The notes under the pieces are model-generated. The model was given only the letters and a program-made list of their open reading frames with translations, ran no database searches and was not told the origin of the DNA. The translations under genes were made by a program, and so were the position numbers. Shown here piece by piece: positions 46,513-55,532 of a stretch of DNA of 64,000 nt. Each line of letters begins with the position of its first letter. Position 1 is the stretch's first letter. Source of the stretch: Pseudomonadota bacterium (lineage in GTDB: Bacteria; Desulfobacterota; Syntrophobacteria; Syntrophobacterales; Syntrophobacteraceae); the NCBI GenBank assembly GCA_023416335.1, contig JAEZHY010000121.1, forward strand, positions 12,077 through 76,076. Direction: 5' to 3'.

Positions 46513-47310
46513 TTATTTCCCTGTAGGCCGATCGTTTATTTCCCGATGAAAGAAGCTCCTCACACGCTCGTCACTGCTCCGGTTCTTCAATTCATCCGGC
46601 GTTCCGGAAGCTATTATTCCTTTTGCCGCAGCATCCAGCATGATGCAGCGGGTGGAAATATTTTCAATTGTCGGGAGTGCGTGCGTGATCATGACGATAG
46701 TAATTCCCAGATATCTGTTGAGTTCCAGCAGAAGTCCGTCTATTTCGCGAGCATTCGGAGGATCGAGCCCCGCAGTCGGTTCGTCGCAGAAAAGTACTTT
46801 CGGATCGAGGGACATCGCTCTGGCCAGTCCCGCCCTTTTGCTCATTCCACCACTCAATTCATGCGGCATAAGCCTGCCGTAATCGGCCAACTTGACCAAT
46901 CCAAGCTTTAACCGGACCATATGCCTGATGAGATCTTTGGGCAATTTGGTGAACTGCTTGAGCGGCAGGGCCACGTTATCCTCAATCGACATCGAATTGA
47001 GAAGTGCCCCGGACTGGAAAAGGACGCCGATGCGCCTCCTAACACGCGAAAGTGCCTCATCGTCACCAACGGGAGCAATTTCTTCACCGACAAGGGTAAT
47101 CCTGCCGCGCATTACGGAGATGAGACCAATTATTGCCTTGAGCAGCGTTGTCTTGCCGCATCCGCTGGGGCCCAGGATGGTCAGAATCTCACCTTCCGCA
47201 ACCGTAAGGCTGAGATCCTGCAGAGTGACCTTATCCCCATATCCTACTGTGGCATTCTCAACGGTTATGATGTCCCTTTCATTTTGAGATACGGCAGTGC
47301 CCGCCTCCAT
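46513..47310 (-). CDS. mlaF: MlaF-type ABC ATPase of lipid transport
   Basis: The 265-residue ATPase has Walker A (GPSGCGKTT), Q loop, signature LSGGMSKRAGLARA, Walker B (VLFCDEPTAGLDP) and H loop (MITHAL). The LSGGMxKR signature is characteristic of MlaF/Ttg2A. The ATG at 47310 is chosen because the upstream frame overlaps the permease; GGGGGAG lies ten bases before it. It energises the MlaE permease. Confidence 0.92.
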   Translation of the reverse strand: MEAGTAVSQNERDIITVENATVGYGDKVTLQDLSLTVAEGEILTILGPSGCGKTTLLKAIIGLISVMRGRITLVGEEIAPVGDDEALSRVRRRIGVLFQSGALLNSMSIEDNVALPLKQFTKLPKDLIRHMVRLKLGLVKLADYGRLMPHELSGGMSKRAGLARAMSLDPKVLFCDEPTAGLDPPNAREIDGLLLELNRYLGITIVMITHALPTIENISTRCIMLDAAAKGIIASGTPDELKNRSSDERVRSFFHREINDRPTGK

Positions 47311-47326
47311 CCAACGCAAGCTCCCC

Positions 47327-48451
47327 CTATATTCCGTATGTCTTGAATATGGCTGCAAGCACTCCATCGGCAAGGATTACGAGGAGGATCCCGGCTACTA
47401 CGGAAGTCGTCGTCTGGGCTCCTACACTGCTGGACGACATGCTGGCCCTGAGCCCGCAGTAACAACCTGCAAGCCCCAACAGCCAGGCAAAAACAAGACC
47501 CTTTATCAGGCCGGTGTAGATATCTGCGGTACTGAGGCTCCCTTGCACCTCATTAATGAACGCCGCCGGAGCAATACCAATAGCAAACATGCTGGTAACA
47601 AGGCCCCCGATGATTCCTGCCGCATCGGCCAGTATCGTTAGGAGCGGTCCCGCCGCCATGAGGGCGAACACTCGCGGAAGAACCAGGTACCGGGTGATGT
47701 CGAAGTCCATGACGGTAAGGGCTTCGATTTCGTCATTAATAACCATGCTGCCGATCTCCGCCGCGAATGCGGCCCCCGAGCGTCCGGCGAGAATAACGGC
47801 AGTGATGAGCGGAGCCATCTCCCTCGTTACCGATATGACCACCATGTCGGGCATGAATGCATTCAGGTTGAAACCATGTGATGAGCCCATTCCCTGGAAT
47901 ACGATGATCATTCCCATCAAGGCGCTCAGACCGCACACGATTGGGACGGCATCCCATCCCACCAGTTGCAGCTGATTCATAAAACTGCCGAAGTTGAACC
48001 GGTGAGGGCGGCGAAGGGTCATCAAACAACCAAAGGCAAAGTCACCCACGAATTCGACAATCGATATGATGTCGTCCCGTCTCGCGATCCCCCAGCTTCC
48101 AAGGCGAGCTATCAACCCTTCCGAAGGCGGCTGCTGGATTTCCTTCCGTTCCGGGGAACGCTCCCTCGCATAGGAGAGAAACTCCTCGACGACACTGGGC
48201 ATGTCCCGGAGCACCAGATCGATCTCTCTTTGTCTGCAAACCCGCTCCAGTTTTTGCGCCAGAACGACCCCGGAGGTATCCATCCCCGTAACATTCCTGA
48301 AATCGACGATAAGGCGCTTCAACCCGGGGACCTTCAGGGATGGTTCCATCCGACGCCAGATTCTGCCAACCTGCACCCGGTCTAACTGTCCCTGGAGACG
48401 AAGCACATAGCTTCCATCGGATTCCTTCTCGAACAGTACATCTTTATCCAT
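47327..48451 (-). CDS. mlaE: MlaE-type permease with N-terminal STAS domain
   Basis: The 374-residue protein fuses a STAS domain (about 1-100, VDFRNVTGMDTSGV, equivalent to MlaB) to a five-helix MlaE permease (about 140-370, EMAPLITAVILAGRSGAAFAAE and VLPRVFALMAAGPLLT). In E. coli these two functions are separate proteins. It is the first gene of the minus-strand mlaEFD-pqiC operon, which should move phospholipids between the membranes. No MlaC-type soluble carrier is in the window. Confidence 0.92.
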   Translation of the reverse strand: MDKDVLFEKESDGSYVLRLQGQLDRVQVGRIWRRMEPSLKVPGLKRLIVDFRNVTGMDTSGVVLAQKLERVCRQREIDLVLRDMPSVVEEFLSYARERSPERKEIQQPPSEGLIARLGSWGIARRDDIISIVEFVGDFAFGCLMTLRRPHRFNFGSFMNQLQLVGWDAVPIVCGLSALMGMIIVFQGMGSSHGFNLNAFMPDMVVISVTREMAPLITAVILAGRSGAAFAAEIGSMVINDEIEALTVMDFDITRYLVLPRVFALMAAGPLLTILADAAGIIGGLVTSMFAIGIAPAAFINEVQGSLSTADIYTGLIKGLVFAWLLGLAGCYCGLRASMSSSSVGAQTTTSVVAGILLVILADGVLAAIFKTYGI

Positions 48452-48658
48452 TTCTTAGAGATTGCCTTCGGAAACAGCCTTTGGATACATTGGTGTGACC
48501 GGCTATAAATTAAAGTAATGAAGAATCGCGGCTTGTAAAGAATGCCGGCTTTGCCGTCCTGTGATGGGTGCACGATGGTCCTGAAAACAGTCACAGAATC
48601 CAGGAGCAATTTTTCTCGATGTGGTGCTTTGACCTGGATGGACAAGGAGGCTTTCGGA

Positions 48659-48790
48659 ATGGGGGGAATAGAAAAAATACGAGTGGTCTTTTCGACAGTT
48701 TACGGATTAACCAAAAAATCAATTGAAATAGTAGCCGTCCGGCGCCGTGTAGCCTTCCGGGACAGGTTGGTAAAAAGACGCGCACCCTGA
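48659..48790 (+). CDS. candidate small basic protein (43 residues)
   Basis: A short frame has a consensus ribosome site, AAGGAGG, eight bases before the ATG at 48659. The product (MGGIEKIRVVFSTVYGL, then RRRVAFRDRLVKRRAP) is basic, with no signal peptide. I know no family. It could be a real small gene or chance; the strong ribosome site is the only evidence. Confidence 0.35.
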   Translation: MGGIEKIRVVFSTVYGLTKKSIEIVAVRRRVAFRDRLVKRRAP

Positions 48791-48991
48791 CATGAGAATA
48801 GAAAAAATCAGTACCGATATGAACTTAATATCACATTACTCCAGCAGGCAGGTGTACATATAATTCGAGCAAGCTATTCAATGCATGTCTGCCGAAACAT
48901 CAGCGCAAGAGGGGGCAGACATAGTCTAATTCATTCCTGCAGTTCTTAATGGAGAACTCAGCCCCTCCCTCCTGCCTTTGGACCCGGGCAG

Positions 48992-49029
48992 CAAAAAAAG
49001 AATGCCGGTTCCACTCCGGCTCCCGGCAT
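48992..49029 (-). terminator. rho-independent terminator of the CoA-transferase operon
   Basis: On the minus strand ATGCCGG (from 49029 down to 49023) pairs with CCGGCAT (49008 down to 49002), followed by a run of seven T (49000-48993). It lies about 40 bp after the CoA-transferase stop. Confidence 0.75.
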
Positions 49030-49069
49030 ATCTGATTCGGCACCCGATCTCCGGTATCCGAGATTCTCC

Positions 49070-51073
49070 TTAACTCTTCGACTTTCCTCCGAGCGCTCCG
49101 TGTGCTTCCTCCCTGGTTTCGTACATGGACGGCGTGATATCGCGCTTTTCCAGTTCGTCGCCGAGCTTCAATCTCAGGAAGGTGCTGCTCGTGTGACGGG
49201 TCACCTTCTCGTAGAAGCGCATCACGTACTTCACCATGTCCGAATATTCATCGAGCAGGTGGCTGGAGACGTTGAAGTTGTTGTAGTTGACGATTGTCTG
49301 GACCTTCTTTCCGAGCGGCGCCAAGATGCCCTCTACGATTTCCCTGATCTTTTGGATCTCTTCGGACGTCCTGATGTTCAATCCTTCAAAATTCACGAAA
49401 AACAAGTTGTCTTTTTCGTCGTAGGTCATCCTTTCTTCGAGTGAGACGGACAACAGGTCCATACGCAGCCCCATCGGGCCTGCCCGGAAGATCCTGTGGT
49501 CCATTGGACGGGGTAATCTTATGATCGGCTTGAATTCCATCAGCTTAAGGATATCCTTTTCCAGGTCGATTCCGGGTGCAATTTCCACCAGTTCGAGACC
49601 TTCCTCGCAAAGGGAAAAAACGCAGCGCTCGGTGACGTATAGGACGGGTTGTTTTCTGCTTGCGGCATACCTGCCGCTAAAAGTTTTCTGTGCAACCTGA
49701 CGGACGAACTTCAATTCGCGCCCTTCGCTGTTGATCCGGACCTGTCCGTCTTCAACGGAAATGTCCAGTCCGCCGGCTGTGAACGTTCCGACGAATATAA
49801 GGTTTTTCGAATTCTGGCTGATGTTGATAAAGCCGCCCGGTCCAACGAATCGCGGCCCGAACTTGCTGACATTGACGTTTCCCTCGGCGTCCACCTCCGC
49901 GGCTCCGAGAAAGGCGGTATCAAGCCCGCCGCCGTCGTAGAAATCGAACTGGTAGGGCTGGTCGATCAGACATTCGACGTTTGTTCCCGTGCCGAAATTC
50001 AGGCCGTTGTTCGGCATTCCTCCTATCACCCCGGGTTCAGCAGTCAGTGTCGCAAGTTCGAGGATTCCTTCCTCGTTTGCCACCTGCGCAACCCCTTCGG
50101 GCATTCCGATGCCGAGATTTATGATGTGCCCCGGCTTCATCTCGAAGGCCGCTCTCCTGGCGATAATCTTTCTTGCCCCCATTTCCAATGGCGGAATTGA
50201 CGCCATAGGCATTCGAATCTCGCAACTGTATGAGGGATTGTATTGCTCTGCGAAGGTCTGCCAGTGGTTTTCCGGCTTGGCGACGACAACCCAGTCCACC
50301 ATGATCCCCGGAATTTTCACGTCCCTGCCGTTGAGCGTCTTCCGCTCGGCTATCCTTTCGACCTGGACGATAATGGTGCCGCCGGAATTTCTTGCCGCCA
50401 TTGCCATGGCAAGAGCTTCCAGCGTAAGAGCTTCCTTTTCCATTGTGATGTTGCCTTCGGGGTCGGCGGTTGTTCCGCGGAGGATGGCCACATTGATCGG
50501 AAATGCCTTATAGAAAAGGTATTCCCTGCCTCCCAGGGTCAGCAGTTCGATCAGGTCCTCGCCTTTGGTCCGCGTCAGCTCATTCAGCTTGCCGCCTTCG
50601 ACCCGGGGATCGATAAATGTTCCAAGCCCGACCGTGCAGATCGTTCCCGGTTTATGGGCCGCGACGTCCCTGAAAAAATGGGATACCACGCCCTGGGGAA
50701 AATTGTAGGCAAGTATCTTGTCTTCCCTTATCAACTTCTGCAACTTGGGCGCGAGCCCGATATGCCCGCCGATTACCCTGCCCACCAGTCCTTCGCGGCC
50801 AAGGTGATTGAGGCCGCGGTCCCTGCCGTCGCCCTGCCCCGCCGGGTAGATCAGGGTAAGATTTCTCGGTCTTCCCGTTTCAAGGAACTGCCGTTCGATC
50901 TCAACAGCTATTTCTTCCGCAAATCCCGCACCTACGAACCCCTCGGTCGCCACCACATCGCCGTCGCGAATGGCGCTGACCGCTGCCTGCGCAGTCACTA
51001 TTTTACCCTTTTTCATTCTGAGATCGGCGGCGGGGGAGTGGGACGATTCCCTTGCAGGAGCCGTTTCCGACAT
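49070..51073 (-). CDS. acyl-CoA:acetate/propionate CoA-transferase (fused alpha-beta) family I type
   Basis: The 667-residue protein joins both CoA-transferase halves. The first half has GDVVATEGFVGAGFAEEIA and GHIGLAPKLQKLI; the second has GHIINLGIGMPEGVA and the motif LTAEPGVIGGMP, whose Glu aligns with the catalytic Glu of propionate CoA-transferases. An extra C-terminal region of about 140 residues (from about 510) is longer than usual and is also found in acyl-CoA-transferase-like proteins of anaerobes. AAAGGAG before the ATG at 51073 sets the start. It is the last gene of an SDR-MHS transporter-CoA transferase series and would activate the imported acid by exchanging CoA. Confidence 0.87.
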   Translation of the reverse strand: MSETAPARESSHSPAADLRMKKGKIVTAQAAVSAIRDGDVVATEGFVGAGFAEEIAVEIERQFLETGRPRNLTLIYPAGQGDGRDRGLNHLGREGLVGRVIGGHIGLAPKLQKLIREDKILAYNFPQGVVSHFFRDVAAHKPGTICTVGLGTFIDPRVEGGKLNELTRTKGEDLIELLTLGGREYLFYKAFPINVAILRGTTADPEGNITMEKEALTLEALAMAMAARNSGGTIIVQVERIAERKTLNGRDVKIPGIMVDWVVVAKPENHWQTFAEQYNPSYSCEIRMPMASIPPLEMGARKIIARRAAFEMKPGHIINLGIGMPEGVAQVANEEGILELATLTAEPGVIGGMPNNGLNFGTGTNVECLIDQPYQFDFYDGGGLDTAFLGAAEVDAEGNVNVSKFGPRFVGPGGFINISQNSKNLIFVGTFTAGGLDISVEDGQVRINSEGRELKFVRQVAQKTFSGRYAASRKQPVLYVTERCVFSLCEEGLELVEIAPGIDLEKDILKLMEFKPIIRLPRPMDHRIFRAGPMGLRMDLLSVSLEERMTYDEKDNLFFVNFEGLNIRTSEEIQKIREIVEGILAPLGKKVQTIVNYNNFNVSSHLLDEYSDMVKYVMRFYEKVTRHTSSTFLRLKLGDELEKRDITPSMYETREEAHGALGGKSKS

Positions 51074-51187
51074 TTGGAGACTCCTTTCTATTTCTGTAAG
51101 TCCGGCCGCCTTTTCCTCCCGGCAAGCATCCACCGGGAGGGGAAGCAGCAGGGCATACTTTTACTTTGCGAACGTTTTTCGGAAGGA

Positions 51188-52510
51188 TCAATCGGTCTGG
51201 TCGATTACATCCCGGTAGGTCTCAGAGGCGAAGTAGAGCGAGACGACGGTTATCAGCGCCAGGATCATCATATAGATGGCTACCGGCCAGAACACGCCGC
51301 CGTACCAGGCAAGCAGCGATGCCGAGACCATCGGCGTCAGCGCTCCGGCAAATATGGATGCGAACTGGTAGCCCAGGGACGCTCCGCTGTACCTCACGCG
51401 GGCACTGAACATCTCGGACAGGAAGCTGGCCTGAGGTCCGTACATGGCCGCGTGGCCTACCGCCAGCCCTACCGAGACCCCCAGGGCAGCAAGCCACGGA
51501 TCCCTGGTTCCCATTATCCAGAAGAACGGGAATGCCCATACTCCCGAAAAAATAGCGCCGAACATATAGACAGGACGCCTGCCGAGTTTGTCCGAAAGGA
51601 GGCCGAACATGGGGATCGTAAACACCTCGATGGCCGCGGCGATGGTTACGGCCGTCAGAATCATCGGCCGAGGGAGTTTCAAGACTGTGGTGGCGTAGGC
51701 AAAAACGAAAGTCGCATATACATAGAAGAGTCCGTTTTCAGCGAAGCGCACGCCCATCGCCAGCAACATGTTTTTCGGATGGTTCCTGATTGCCTCGACA
51801 ATGGGCATCCTTGCTTCTCTTTTGGCATTTTTGATTTTTTCGAACTGAGGGGATTCGGCGATTTTCATCCGGATGAACAAACCGATGGCGACGAGAACGA
51901 CGCTGATCAGAAACGGGACCCTCCATGCCCAGTTCAGGAACTCGTCTTCCGGATAGCGTGAAAAGTAGCCAAATACGACTGTGCCCAAAACGAGGCCAAG
52001 AGGCGCTCCTAACTGCGGCCAACTCCCATAGAACCCACGCCGATCGTCGGGGGCGTGCTCCACGGCCATCAAAACGGCGCCACCCCATTCGCCGCCCAGG
52101 GCAAACCCCTGAGTCAGCCGGCATGTTACGAGCAGAATGGGCGCCCAGAGTCCGATGGATTCGTACGTGGGAAGCACACCGACCAGTGTCGTGCCGATAC
52201 CCATGATCAGCAGGGTCAAATAAAGCATTGTCTTCCGGCCTATACGGTCTCCGTAATGACCGAAAACCATCCCGCCGAAAGGCCGGGCGATAAACCCGAT
52301 TGCAAATGTTGCAAAGGCGACGATAGTACCAACCATGGGATCGTACTGCGGAAAGAAAAGCTTATTGAAAACCAGCGCAGCCGCAGTCCCGTATAGAAAG
52401 AAATCGTACCATTCGATCGCTGTACCGACCAGGCTTGCAAACGCAACCTTGACGTGCTCTCCCGTCACCACAGCTCGCTCTTTGACGACACCTATCGTCT
52501 GCTCGCTCAT
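51188..52510 (-). CDS. MFS transporter, metabolite:H+ symporter (MHS) family
   Basis: The 440-residue membrane protein has twelve helices and the MHS signatures AIEWYDFFLYGTAA, GFIARPFGGMVFGHYGDRIGRK and LTQGFALGGEWGGAV, as in ShiA, KgtP and ProP. These proteins import carboxylates with protons. It lies between the SDR-like gene and the CoA transferase on the same strand (spacings about 115-135 bp), so it probably brings in the acid that the transferase activates. Confidence 0.92.
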   Translation of the reverse strand: MSEQTIGVVKERAVVTGEHVKVAFASLVGTAIEWYDFFLYGTAAALVFNKLFFPQYDPMVGTIVAFATFAIGFIARPFGGMVFGHYGDRIGRKTMLYLTLLIMGIGTTLVGVLPTYESIGLWAPILLVTCRLTQGFALGGEWGGAVLMAVEHAPDDRRGFYGSWPQLGAPLGLVLGTVVFGYFSRYPEDEFLNWAWRVPFLISVVLVAIGLFIRMKIAESPQFEKIKNAKREARMPIVEAIRNHPKNMLLAMGVRFAENGLFYVYATFVFAYATTVLKLPRPMILTAVTIAAAIEVFTIPMFGLLSDKLGRRPVYMFGAIFSGVWAFPFFWIMGTRDPWLAALGVSVGLAVGHAAMYGPQASFLSEMFSARVRYSGASLGYQFASIFAGALTPMVSASLLAWYGGVFWPVAIYMMILALITVVSLYFASETYRDVIDQTD

Positions 52511-52643
52511 ATGGTTCCTTTCATTTCAAAGGATGACTGATAAAAGGCCGAGGTTACCTGATCTATGAATTCCACCGGCTGGAGCGATGATCATTCCGGA
52601 CGTTCTGAAAAGAGCGTTCTTCACACGGCTTCCGTTTCGACGG

Positions 52644-53429
52644 CTATCCCGTTCGCAGTCCTCCGTTTATGCAGAACACCTCACCGGCAAGAGCTTCGTT
52701 GCGGTAAAGTTCTCCCACCAGGGATGCCACCTCATATGGATCGATCGGGCGGCCTATGGGGATCTGTTCCAGTATTCCGCCCAGGTCTTTTGAACCCATG
52801 CCCCTGACCATGGAAGTTCCAACGTAACCCGGGGAGATCGCGATGCAGCGGATCTTGTCTGAAAGTCCGCGGCGAAAAAATTCCGCTGTGAGCACCTTGG
52901 GCATGACGGAAACGGCAGCCATGCTGGAAGAATAGTTGATCCGGCCTGCGGCGCCCTGCGACTCGGTCGCGGCAACAAGGCAGATGAGCCCTTTGCAGTT
53001 GCAGTTGATCATGCGTTCGGCGCACTCGCGAACAGTCAGGAAAACTCCGGTGAGATTGATGTCCAGGACCGTCCGGAACTGGTCGAGCGACATTTTGGAG
53101 ACCACCTTGCCTGTCTTTCGGTCGGTTGTAAGGACAAGTCCGTCTTCGATTATTCCGGCAAAGGGGGCTACCAGATTGATTTTTCCGAAAGCTTCGATCG
53201 CCGTATCCGCCAGGTTGGAGCAATCGGATTCACTTGTCACATCGCAGGGGAAGGTCACCACTCTGCCGCCGAGGTTCTCCAGATCGCCCCCGGCTTGCTC
53301 CAGGGCCTGCTCCGAGATATCGGCCAGAACCACTTTGCCTCCGTTTGCAACCCAGTACTCGGCCAACGCCTTCCCGATACCCTGCCCGCCGCCCGTAATG
53401 ACGGCAACGGAATCCCTGATTTCGAGCAT
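52644..53429 (-). CDS. short-chain dehydrogenase/reductase family protein with degenerate active site
   Basis: The 261-residue protein has the SDR Rossmann fold: TGGGQGIGK (12-20) for NAD(P), DV at about 63, DINLTGVF near 123-130 and PGYVGTSM. The catalytic Tyr166 is present in INYSSSM, but the Lys four residues on is Met170, and the Ser thirteen before the Tyr aligns with Ala153. The usual NNAG motif reads APFAG. It therefore may not act as a standard dehydrogenase. It is the first gene of the minus-strand series with the MHS transporter and CoA transferase. Confidence 0.85.
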   Translation of the reverse strand: MLEIRDSVAVITGGGQGIGKALAEYWVANGGKVVLADISEQALEQAGGDLENLGGRVVTFPCDVTSESDCSNLADTAIEAFGKINLVAPFAGIIEDGLVLTTDRKTGKVVSKMSLDQFRTVLDINLTGVFLTVRECAERMINCNCKGLICLVAATESQGAAGRINYSSSMAAVSVMPKVLTAEFFRRGLSDKIRCIAISPGYVGTSMVRGMGSKDLGGILEQIPIGRPIDPYEVASLVGELYRNEALAGEVFCINGGLRTG

Positions 53430-54473
53430 CTTCTCCTCCCGACTTTTCTCCTGGGATCTCTTACCCCGCGTCTTTTGAGCCTCCTCCGGGCAGGGTTCAT
53501 CCTCTTCCCGGACTTGGTGAGATTCTCGAACAGTTCTTCGGGATCGAATCGGCCCAGGCGGAATGTGGAATGATGTGAATTGAGAAATACTGCTGAGCTG
53601 GGCTAAAGGCGTTCAGTTTGATGATGCGGGAGAGGCCGTTTCGCTGAAATGGTAGAGCAAAAGGAGTGCCAACCATGGCATGTAGACGGTATGCGGAGTA
53701 ATGGCCGTAAGCGTCCGAACGGATGTACCCAACAGGTTACGCCGTCGGTGAGCAGCCACACGAAAACCCGGGCTGGGAGCTAATTGGCAGCTGTGTAGCC
53801 GGATAGGTACATATACCAAAAAAGGTATAGTCGGCTTTGCGCGAAAAAGTCGCCGGCTGCGTCCGGAAAGGGGCGTAGGCGACTTAAGGGCCTGTGGCTC
53901 CACACCCCTGTTGAGAGACAGGGGCTGGAATCTTTTGTGATGGTGGAATGTAAAACAAGTAAACGGTGAGTCGTGAAGGGTGGGTACCCGGTTTTGGGGT
54001 GTCCACCGCCCAGCCATCCCGACGAGACTTGATCCGAGGGGACGGACGGTGGGCACGATGGTGCCGTGCCCACCCTACGCTACTCAGGGGGTTGTCGAAT
54101 ACGACTCCTTTTTCGTATACAAGTTTCCCGTGTTTCCCGGAACCGGCTTATGCATCTCCGGCCAATCATTCCCGGGCGCCCCGAGAGACGATGGGTTGTC
54201 ACCCATCCTACGCCCCCTGGATCGATCCACTTCGTCATTCCGGCAGTGCTCCTGAGCCGGAATCCAGTTTTTCGGGAAATATTGGACCCCTTCTTTCGTC
54301 AAAACAGCCTTGACAGCACTGATGACACCTGTTATCGAAAACCCTTGGAATAGCGACTCCTTATTACCTGTCATCATTTCCTTATATTTGAGGCTTTCGT
54401 GGCATACCCGTTTTCTGCCGAACGCGGGGTGCATCGGCTAAACGTTACGGGCAACAAAACAGAAGGAGGTCAC
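53430..54473. other. intergenic, about 1.0 kb, REP-like hairpins, no gene
   Basis: A perfect 10-bp stem, GGTGGGCACG/CGTGCCCACC, lies at 54048-54074, flanked by short CCCACCCTACG-type direct and inverted copies (for example near 54190-54212). These look like dispersed palindromic repeats. Open frames crossing them are not coding. The right end holds the leader of the amino-acid transporter. Confidence 0.5.
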
Positions 54474-55487
54474 ATGCGTAAAGTCACGGCGATGGTTCTT
54501 TTCATGGTGCTGGCGATGGTCTCTTCGGCCTTTGCCGGGGAAACGTTCGACGCCGTGAAGAAGCGCGGTGAGCTTATTGCGGGCGTCAACACGGGCGCCC
54601 CGGGGTTTTCGATGCCGGACAGCCAGGGTAACTGGACCGGGCTCGACGTGGACATTGCGCGCGCGATCGCAACCGCGGTCCTGGGCGACCCCAAAAAAGT
54701 CAAATTCGTACCGCTGACCTCCCAGCAGCGCTTCACGGCCCTGCAGTCCGGCGAAGTGGACGTCCTCTGCCGCCAGACCACGATCACCCTGACCCGCGAC
54801 ACCTCGCTCGGGCTTGATTTCGCTCCTCCCGAGTTATATGACGGCCAGGCCATCATGGTTCCCGCGGACATGGGCGTGAAAAGCGCCAAACAGCTCGACA
54901 ACGCTACGATCGGCATGCTGCCCGGGACGACTACCGAACGTAACGTCCAGGATTACTTCCGCTCGAACGGGATAAAGTTCAAGCCCGTGCTGATCGAGAG
55001 CAAGGATGAACTCCTGAAGGCTTTCGTTTCGGGCCGTTGCGACGGGCTCACCTCCGACGCTTCCACCCTGGCCGGCATGCGGGCGGTAACCCCGGACCCG
55101 AGCAAGTACGTGATCCTGCCCGAGTTGATCTCGAAGGAGCCGCTGGCCACCGCCGTGCGGCAGGGCGACCCGCAGTGGAAGGACCTGGTCTACTGGACGA
55201 TGCTGGCCCTCATAGAAGCTGAGGACCTCGGGATTACCTCCAAGAACTTGGACGAGAAGCTCAAAAGCGATGACCCCAATGTCCAGCGCTTCCTCGGCGT
55301 CACCCCCGGCAACGGACAGGCGCTCGGGGTGGACGAGAAGTGGGCCTATAATATAATCAAGAACGTTGGCAACTATGGCGAGATCTTCGACCGCAACCTC
55401 GGCCCGTCGACTCCCATGAAGCTCGAACGAGGTCTGAACAAGCTCTACAAAGACGGCGGACTCATGTACTCCCCTCCGTTCAAGTAG
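54474..55487 (+). CDS. aapJ: general L-amino-acid ABC transporter, periplasmic binding protein
   Basis: The 337-residue protein has a signal peptide (MRKVTAMVLFMVLAMVSSAFA) and the AapJ family body: AVKKRGELIAGVNTGAPGF, TGLDVDIARAIATAVLGD, VDVLCRQTTITLTRD. AAGGAGG sits four bases before the ATG at 54474. It captures polar or branched amino acids for the AapQMP transporter encoded next. A strong GC hairpin follows its stop, as is common after binding-protein genes to keep their mRNA in excess. Confidence 0.92.
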   Translation: MRKVTAMVLFMVLAMVSSAFAGETFDAVKKRGELIAGVNTGAPGFSMPDSQGNWTGLDVDIARAIATAVLGDPKKVKFVPLTSQQRFTALQSGEVDVLCRQTTITLTRDTSLGLDFAPPELYDGQAIMVPADMGVKSAKQLDNATIGMLPGTTTERNVQDYFRSNGIKFKPVLIESKDELLKAFVSGRCDGLTSDASTLAGMRAVTPDPSKYVILPELISKEPLATAVRQGDPQWKDLVYWTMLALIEAEDLGITSKNLDEKLKSDDPNVQRFLGVTPGNGQALGVDEKWAYNIIKNVGNYGEIFDRNLGPSTPMKLERGLNKLYKDGGLMYSPPFK

Positions 55488-55496
55488 TCGTACCGT

Positions 55497-55521
55497 CGGG
55501 GTGCCCGCCGCGGGCACCCCG
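55497..55521 (+). promoter_or_regulatory. intercistronic hairpin between aapJ and aapQ
   Basis: A perfect 11-bp stem (CGGGGTGCCCG and CGGGCACCCCG) with a 3-nt loop, ten bases after the aapJ stop. No T tract follows, so it more likely stabilises the upstream message than terminates. Confidence 0.7.
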
Positions 55522-55532
55522 GTTCTTCACCG

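Noticed and set aside
50243..51961. 572-codon open frame on the plus strand
   Set aside because: It lies antisense to the CoA-transferase and MHS genes, has no ribosome site or protein motif, and mirrors their GC-rich codon use.
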